Of a stretch of 64,000 nucleotides of DNA, positions 58,706 through 64,000 are shown in pieces (the stretch's first letter is position 1; each line of letters opens with the position of its first letter). The DNA comes from Cephalotrichum gorgonifer (Eukaryota > Ascomycota > Sordariomycetes > Microascales > Microascaceae): contig ONZQ02000017.1 of NCBI GenBank assembly GCA_900312665.1, positions 124,001 through 188,000 on the forward strand, given 5' to 3'. Made by a program: the position numbers and the translations under genes. The notes below the pieces were generated by a model. The model was not told the origin of the DNA. It saw nothing but the letters and a program-made list of their open reading frames with translations, and did no database searches.

Positions 58706-59512
58706 TTACCCGAACTGGTTAGTTATGCTATTTCCGGTCCCAAAACTAATCCCCTTGAAAGACCCATAGTTCACCCCCATCTGCACCCCATTATTAACTC
58801 CGGCAGACACCGACACCCCCTTCGCCGCCGCCTCCCCCTCGACCTTCTGCGTCGCAGAAGTCACGAGCAGGGGATCAACCTTCCCGGCAACCTCGAGTAG
58901 GGTCTTCAGACTATCCCCCATTCCATCGCACTCCTCCCTGCTCAGCTCTTCCAGTTTATCGCCGGCCTTCGCGATCTCCTCGAGTTGATTGATGAGCTCG
59001 ATAATCTTCGTCGTGAGGGCCTCGCACTGCTCCTTCTTGTAGACGATCCACTTGGCGCCCTTCCAGTGGTCGCCGACGCGGTGAAGCCTCTTAGTGACGA
59101 TCTGACGGATCTTGAGCTGGAGGCGTTTGAAGCGGGGCGGGGAAATGTCGCCGTCCTCGTCGTCGTCATCATCGGGGCCCTCGCCCTCGGCAGCCTTTGG
59201 CTCCATTTTCTCGGACGCCCTTTTGGCCTTATCCAGGGCATTCTTAATTTCTGAGAGGATATCTTCGATCTGTTCGGCGTTGTCGCCGAGGGCTGCTTTT
59301 TTATGCCCCTCTGGGTCTTCGCCCTCGCTCTCGGTGTGGAAGAGACCTACGGCTAGACCCCATCGCGACAACCGGAGGCGGATGAGGTCGAGGCGGATCT
59401 GGTGGACCTTGAGGTCGTCATCAAAGTTCCGGGCTAGCTGGATGTACCCGACACCCTGCAGGATAGAGGAGATCAAGGAGGTAATGTTCGAGGCGGCGCT
59501 AAGGGGATCCAT
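58706..59512 (-). CDS. HeLo-domain protein with C-terminal RHIM-like amyloid motif
   Basis: Predicted cell-death effector of 268 aa, intronless. The N-terminal 220 residues match the HeLo (HET-S/LopB, prion-inhibition-and-propagation) domain: hydrophobic MDPLSAASNITSLISSILQG, then GYIQLARNFDDDLKVHQIRL and RLRLSRWGLAVGLFH, with the conserved RLSRWG. Known HeLo domains form membrane-targeting pores when a C-terminal prion segment folds. An acidic loop (about 117-126) interrupts the helices. The last 31 residues are Gly/Asn-rich with the core NNGVQMG (241-246) and FKGISFGTGN, a different class from the HET-s prion motif. It is divergent, 354 bp away, from an NLR with the same core at its N-terminus. 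Cell-membrane action is inferred. Confidence 0.82.
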   Translation of the reverse strand: MDPLSAASNITSLISSILQGVGYIQLARNFDDDLKVHQIRLDLIRLRLSRWGLAVGLFHTESEGEDPEGHKKAALGDNAEQIEDILSEIKNALDKAKRASEKMEPKAAEGEGPDDDDDEDGDISPPRFKRLQLKIRQIVTKRLHRVGDHWKGAKWIVYKKEQCEALTTKIIELINQLEEIAKAGDKLEELSREECDGMGDSLKTLLEVAGKVDPLLVTSATQKVEGEAAAKGVSVSAGVNNGVQMGVNYGSFKGISFGTGNSITNQFG

Positions 59513-59866
59513 GGTGTGGATAGTAAGAGAATATTCAGGGTGTGTTGAGGAGGCACGGGGGTGGTTATTTGGATCGGACCTCATGAGGTACTTATTTATG
59601 ATCTTTTTGTTGCGAATGGGCTGCGCTATGCCTGGGAGAGGATATTCTTGGCGCCCAATATCGTAAATCGGGCCTCAGCCACACAGCAGGCCTCGAATAG
59701 CAATTTCCAGCGAATAGAAAGGCTGTTTTCGGCGGTTGTGAGATTTCAGCTCATGCAAGTGCGGGGTCACCGAGGGCCAAGTGGATTAAGTATAAGACTA
59801 CAAAGAACCCTTCAGTTCGTAGTGGGTCTTTTCCATCCCAAACTACTACTTCCAATGTGAGACAGC
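59513..59866. promoter_or_regulatory. Bidirectional promoter, HeLo effector / NLR
   Basis: 354 bp between divergent start codons. No shared palindrome with the catabolic cluster was seen. Confidence 0.5.
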
Positions 59867-62800
59867 ATGGGCTCTGTCGCTAGGCCACGGGCAACCGTGT
59901 ACACGGAGCGGAATGAGGGAATCCAGATCGGGGAACATCACGAATCCACCTCCTGTAAACACGGTACGTCCTTCTAAAAGGAGGCGCATGTAGATGAGGA
60001 GCTGACAGGACTACCAGTGACCAATCAGAATGTCCAGGTTGGGGAGCATCATGAGCACATTGGTGTCAAACATGGTAGGTTGATTGCAGGGTATACTAAC
60101 TGCCTACATAACCACTGACGGGGAGACTAGAGTACAATTATCACCAAGAAGCGGCGCCAGGGGTCGATGCCTACTTCAGGGGCCTCGGGGTCGACCCGGA
60201 AGACTCGCGCACGAAAGTCCTCGGCTCGGCTGGCGACAAACCAATCAAGTCGTGCTGGGATCGGATCCTCGCCAGGCCCGAGTTCACGGCATGGCAAAAG
60301 ACGGAAGACTCCAGTATCCTCTGGGTGGTAGGCGGACCAGGGAAGGGGAAGACCGTCATGTCACTGGGCCTCATCGATGAGCTCACGCACGCGACATAGC
60401 CGGACGGTGGCAAAGTTTTCGTCGGTTATTTCTTCTGCCGAGACATGGATAGCACCATGAACACCGCGATCTCCATACTAAAGGGCCTCATATACGGACT
60501 TGGCCAGGAGGATAGGGCCCTCATGCAGTTCTTGAGTGACAATTTCAAATCTCCCGACGACATTAATGGCACTGGAATTGATGCCCTGTGGGGAATCCTA
60601 GCGAGGATGCTCTCCTATTCGGCCAGCCTTGGATCCATTTATCTGGTCGTTGACGCACTAGATGAGTGCCGTGAAGAGCGAGAAGTCCAGACCTTCCTCA
60701 ATTTTGTCAGGAAAGCCTCGTTTCGTCGACCTGTGAAGTGGGTTTTCACAAGCCGACAGTCACCTCAGCTCCGTCGCTCCCTCAGTTCTGGGATGGGTGT
60801 ATATACGATTGACCTCGACACCTCGAAAGAGGTTGCGGAGAGCGTGGACAAGTACCTGGACCTAGTCGTCGGTGCTAATCAGCAGTTCTTGGTCCCACAA
60901 AGGCAGCAGATCCTGGACTTCCTCAGGTCCAACGCGGAGAAGACGTTCCTGTACGTCAGTCTTGTGCTGGAAGATCTGCGCATGGCCGCGGATGTGGATA
61001 TCTCAAAACGGCTGTCTGATCTTAAGAACAACGTCCATGGAGAAAGCGTGTATCGTCCATACAGGCTGATGATACAGCGGGTTCTTAAAAGGGATGAGGA
61101 CGAGGGAACCACGATGCTCCAGGACTTGCTGAAGGCGGTTCTTCTGGCGACTCAGGCCCTCTCCATTCCGGAGTTAGCTATCGCGGCTGGGTTGCCACCC
61201 GAATTTTACTGCACAAACTCCGAGTCAATCGGCCATCGTAGGACGGTCGAGCTCGTCCAGAAATGTGGCCACATCCTGAGGTTCACTGAAGATAAGGTCT
61301 ACCTGGTGCACCAATCCGCTAAAGATTATCTCACGACGGGCGATGAGGGTGATGAGCGGCCCTTCCTATCCCATTCCTCGCCGAGGGAACATGCCCGGCT
61401 TGCAGAGCGGGGCCTCCAGGCACTGGGTCCCGAACTCCTTCCCATTCCTGACCTTTCCACCTGGGACTCATTAACAGACACCAGCCCGTCGCAGAAATTC
61501 CTTCAGACGATGAAAAGCTTGAGATACATCTACTGCCATTGGACCCACCACATCGTTGAAGCGCAAGGAAAATTCACCGACTGGGCGCTGGTGGAACGTT
61601 TCCTCGAAACCGGATTACTCGCCTGGGTGGAGATCATGGGCCACCTAGACCAGATCCAACGCTGTGTCGACATGGTCCAGGAGCTCCGGGCTGCCATCAG
61701 CAGCGAAGGGGAATCCGCGATAGCGTCACAGAGAATCAAGGCCCTCTTGGACGACGCCTTTCAGTTTCTCGTACGATATAGGCTAATCATCCAGGCGCAC
61801 CCGAGACAGGTGTATTTCCTTGCGAAGTACTTCACACCAAAGTCTTCCCCGACGCGGAAGAACTACGAGCACATTCCCTGTTGCCTCAGCATCGGAAACG
61901 ATCCTCCTGTTGATTGGGACCCCTGCCAGTTCACGCTTCACGTGTCTGGTCACCAGTGGGGTGACAAGGACCAGCGGAAAGTGACCGCTCCCCGCTACGA
62001 CCGCTCGGGATTCAATCTGACGGATGGGAAGGGGTATTTCTCCTTCACGTCCCGGGACTTTCGTGTTAGCTTCTCGGCGGACAGCAGAACAATCTCTGTA
62101 GGCAGTTGCACACTGGGAAGGAACGTCCTGCGGTGGAACGTCGGGGATGGTAGCTTCGCCGGCTCGTTTGATGCCACCGAGGACGGCATAGCGCACTCGG
62201 ATGACGGCCGCCTCATCGCCTCTTGGTCCGATAAAGGTCTTGGAGTGTGGGAGGTAGAGACTCGCAATTTGATTTGCCGGCTCGAGAATAGCCCCTCAGA
62301 CTGCCAGTTTACGGCCGTCCGGATCGCCAGAGACGGCTCGGCCATTGCGGTGGCGTTCGACGAATTCTCCATGTTTCGGAAGACGAAGCGAAGACTGAAG
62401 CTTTGGGATGCTAGAGAAGGATCCTTTCTGCAAGAAATCAACGTTGCCGGCGACACTCCCATTCGAGACGTGAACTTTACGCGCGACGGTCGCACACTCC
62501 TTGTATATATCGGTCGAACATTACTACTGCACGACATGAGAACGTACAAGACTCACCAGGTTCCGTTGGAGGACATATTAGAGCCAAACGGGGTAGCATT
62601 CTCTGATGGCGGTAGTATCCTCGTCGTTGTTACCAGATCCCTGGTCGCCTTCTACAGAGTAGACCCTCTCAGCGAGCTCGCCAGATGGAGCGTACCCCGC
62701 GACAACAACGGGCTGGACGCCTACTTCTACCAAGAACAGTGGTTGACTCGTGCTAAGCCTAATTTTGGCATCGAAGTGGCTATCTCGGAAGACGCGAAGA

Positions 62801-64000
62801 CCCCCGCCTTATCGTTCCGCGACTCCATCGCTTTCTTCCGCCTCGAGGAGCGCCCTCTACGCCCTACCTACCACACCACGACCAAATACCGCACACCAAT
62901 AGAGGACACCGATTTCTTCCAGTCAAAGCTCCCGGTGATCGACTCGATACGCTTCTCCCCCTGTGGCAGGTACCCCGCCTGCGCGCGAAACGACGACGCC
63001 ATCAGTATATGGGACGTGCGCGCCTCCTGTCGAACGCAACCGAGCCAGCCCAGCACACCAAATGGCCTGGTGCTACCGTATCCGTTTTTTGGGTGCTGGG
63101 ACGGGTTTGTCAGTATCCCGATTTACTCACCGGATGGGAAGGTCTGTGGAACCCGGAGCGCAGATCATGTTGAACTCTGGGAGGTGGCCACTGCTTCGAT
63201 CAAACTCCAATTCAAGGGCACATCTTCCCTCGGCTCTTGTGATATTTATGATTACATTGTTAATAGGTTCGCGTGGAGCTTCTCACCTGATTCAAAGTTT
63301 GCTGTCACAGTCGTCACACGCAGGATATATATAGTGAACACTTATGACTGGTCTCACGTCGAAAGAACACTACCGGGATATATCGCGACCATGGCATTCA
63401 ACTCTCAAAGCACACACCTCGCTCTTGCAACATCCACCTCGCCACCGCTCGTGCTACTCTTTGACACGGCTTCCGGAAAATGTATCCTACACTATGGGGC
63501 AGACTGTGAAGGCATCCAGGCCATAACATTTGCTTCATCGGGTACGCTCATGGCTGGAGGGGCAGCTTCGAAGACCTTTATCTACTACGTGTGGGAGAAA
63601 TCTGACCATAGCGGCGCGGGATCACCCAGAGACCCTCTGCGCATTAAAACACCGCGGACCGACATGAGAGCGCTCGGCATGGGGTTCATGAAGATCCTCA
63701 GAATGGAGTTCTTACAAGATAATTTCACGGCCGTCTCTATTATCTGAACCTGGACGTATGGACGACACGGGGTGCGGCTTTCTCCCCAGGCAGAGACTAT
63801 CACCTTTGGTGATTCCGCCACTGTCAGCCGGCGAACTGAACTTCTCGGCGAGGGATCTAAAACTCACAACAACTGCATGGAGCTGGTGATCCGGGGCAAT
63901 GGCGACTACACAGCACGGTACAAGTACCTGGATTTCAAGAATGTAGACCTGGCTGTTTCATGTCGTTCTGGGCAGAGGACAGGAGCCATGACACTGTGCG
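59867..64000 (+). pseudogene. NACHT/WD40-type NLR with N-terminal RHIM-like repeats, interrupted
   Basis: STAND receptor predicted to seed its divergent HeLo effector. Exon 1 is 59867-59963, exon 2 60018-60074 and exon 3 from 60131. Residues 16-51 are two 19-residue repeats with cores GIQIGEHH and VQVGEHH, in place of a separate effector domain. The NACHT domain follows: linker with SCWDRILARPEFTAWQ, Walker A GGPGKGKT (119-126), Walker B YLVVDALDECRE, sensor KWVFTSRQS and a winged-helix-like part. From about residue 590 come degenerate WD repeats (GLGVWEVETRN, LKLWDAREGS, ISIWDVRAS, VELWEVATAS). TAG at 60397-60399 (codon 141) splits the Walker A end from the remaining domain in the same frame. 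TGA at 63745-63747 ends the long frame, yet the frame stays open afterwards to the window edge. The gene is probably inactive in this strain, or read through. Confidence 0.8.

Noticed and set aside
60353..60399. Intron (GTCATG ... CATAG) that would remove the NLR stop codon in phase
   Set aside because: The donor is poor and it would delete the conserved helix directly after Walker A, which every relative keeps. A nonsense codon is simpler.
1..64000. CRISPR arrays, phage genes, bacterial operons
   Set aside because: The sequence is clearly eukaryotic, with spliceosomal introns throughout; no spaced direct repeats were seen.

Overview
The window is nuclear DNA of a filamentous ascomycete (Pezizomycotina, most likely Sordariomycetes). 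Most genes are split by short introns of about 45-110 nt with GTANGT-type donors and CTAAC-like branch sites. A dispersed 5S rRNA gene, an intron-containing tRNA-Gln, a Zn2Cys6 regulator, a HeLo/NLR pair and three small secreted cysteine-rich proteins all fit a plant- or litter-associated mould. Species cannot be named from the sequence alone. All splice sites below were read by eye and checked for reading phase.

2.2-20.8 kb: a compact ten-gene cluster that looks catabolic rather than biosynthetic (no PKS, NRPS or terpene cyclase). It holds a Baeyer-Villiger monooxygenase, a Zn2Cys6 regulator, an EthD-like barrel protein, a putative cyclase/amidohydrolase, a second small dimeric-barrel protein, a carboxymuconolactone-decarboxylase-like protein, an HGGG alpha/beta hydrolase, an SDR, a Dal5-type transporter and a secreted type-B carboxylesterase. 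The first eight genes form four head-to-head pairs. Each intergenic promoter of the cluster carries a 16-bp palindrome-like site, consensus CGGACATNNANNTYCG (CGG-N10-CCG), so the cluster looks like a single regulon. An unrelated MFS gene, cut by the window edge, precedes it and a PMC1-type calcium ATPase follows it.

24.6-52 kb: a sparser region. It holds a serine/threonine-rich single-pass membrane protein, a secreted 8-cysteine protein with a Kex2-like site, a mannitol-dehydrogenase-type SDR, a second Dal5-type transporter, a TauD-type dioxygenase, a peroxisomal enoyl-CoA hydratase whose 3' end is tandemly triplicated, a DyP peroxidase, a crystallin-like secreted protein and another secreted cysteine-rich protein. 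Long gene-poor stretches separate them. One contains a short nuclear copy of mitochondrial cox1 at 36.3 kb.

53-64 kb: an FMN-dependent alpha-hydroxy-acid oxidase, tRNA-Gln(CUG), a 5S rRNA gene and a dual-specificity phosphatase, then the most interesting locus. A HeLo-domain protein ending in a glycine-rich tail with the core NNGVQMG is divergently paired with a NACHT/WD40-type NLR. The NLR N-terminus carries two 19-residue repeats with cores NEGIQIG and NQNVQVG. This is the layout of a fungal amyloid (RHIM-like) cell-death signalling pair. The NLR is broken by an in-frame TAG just after its Walker A motif and has a second in-frame stop near the window end.
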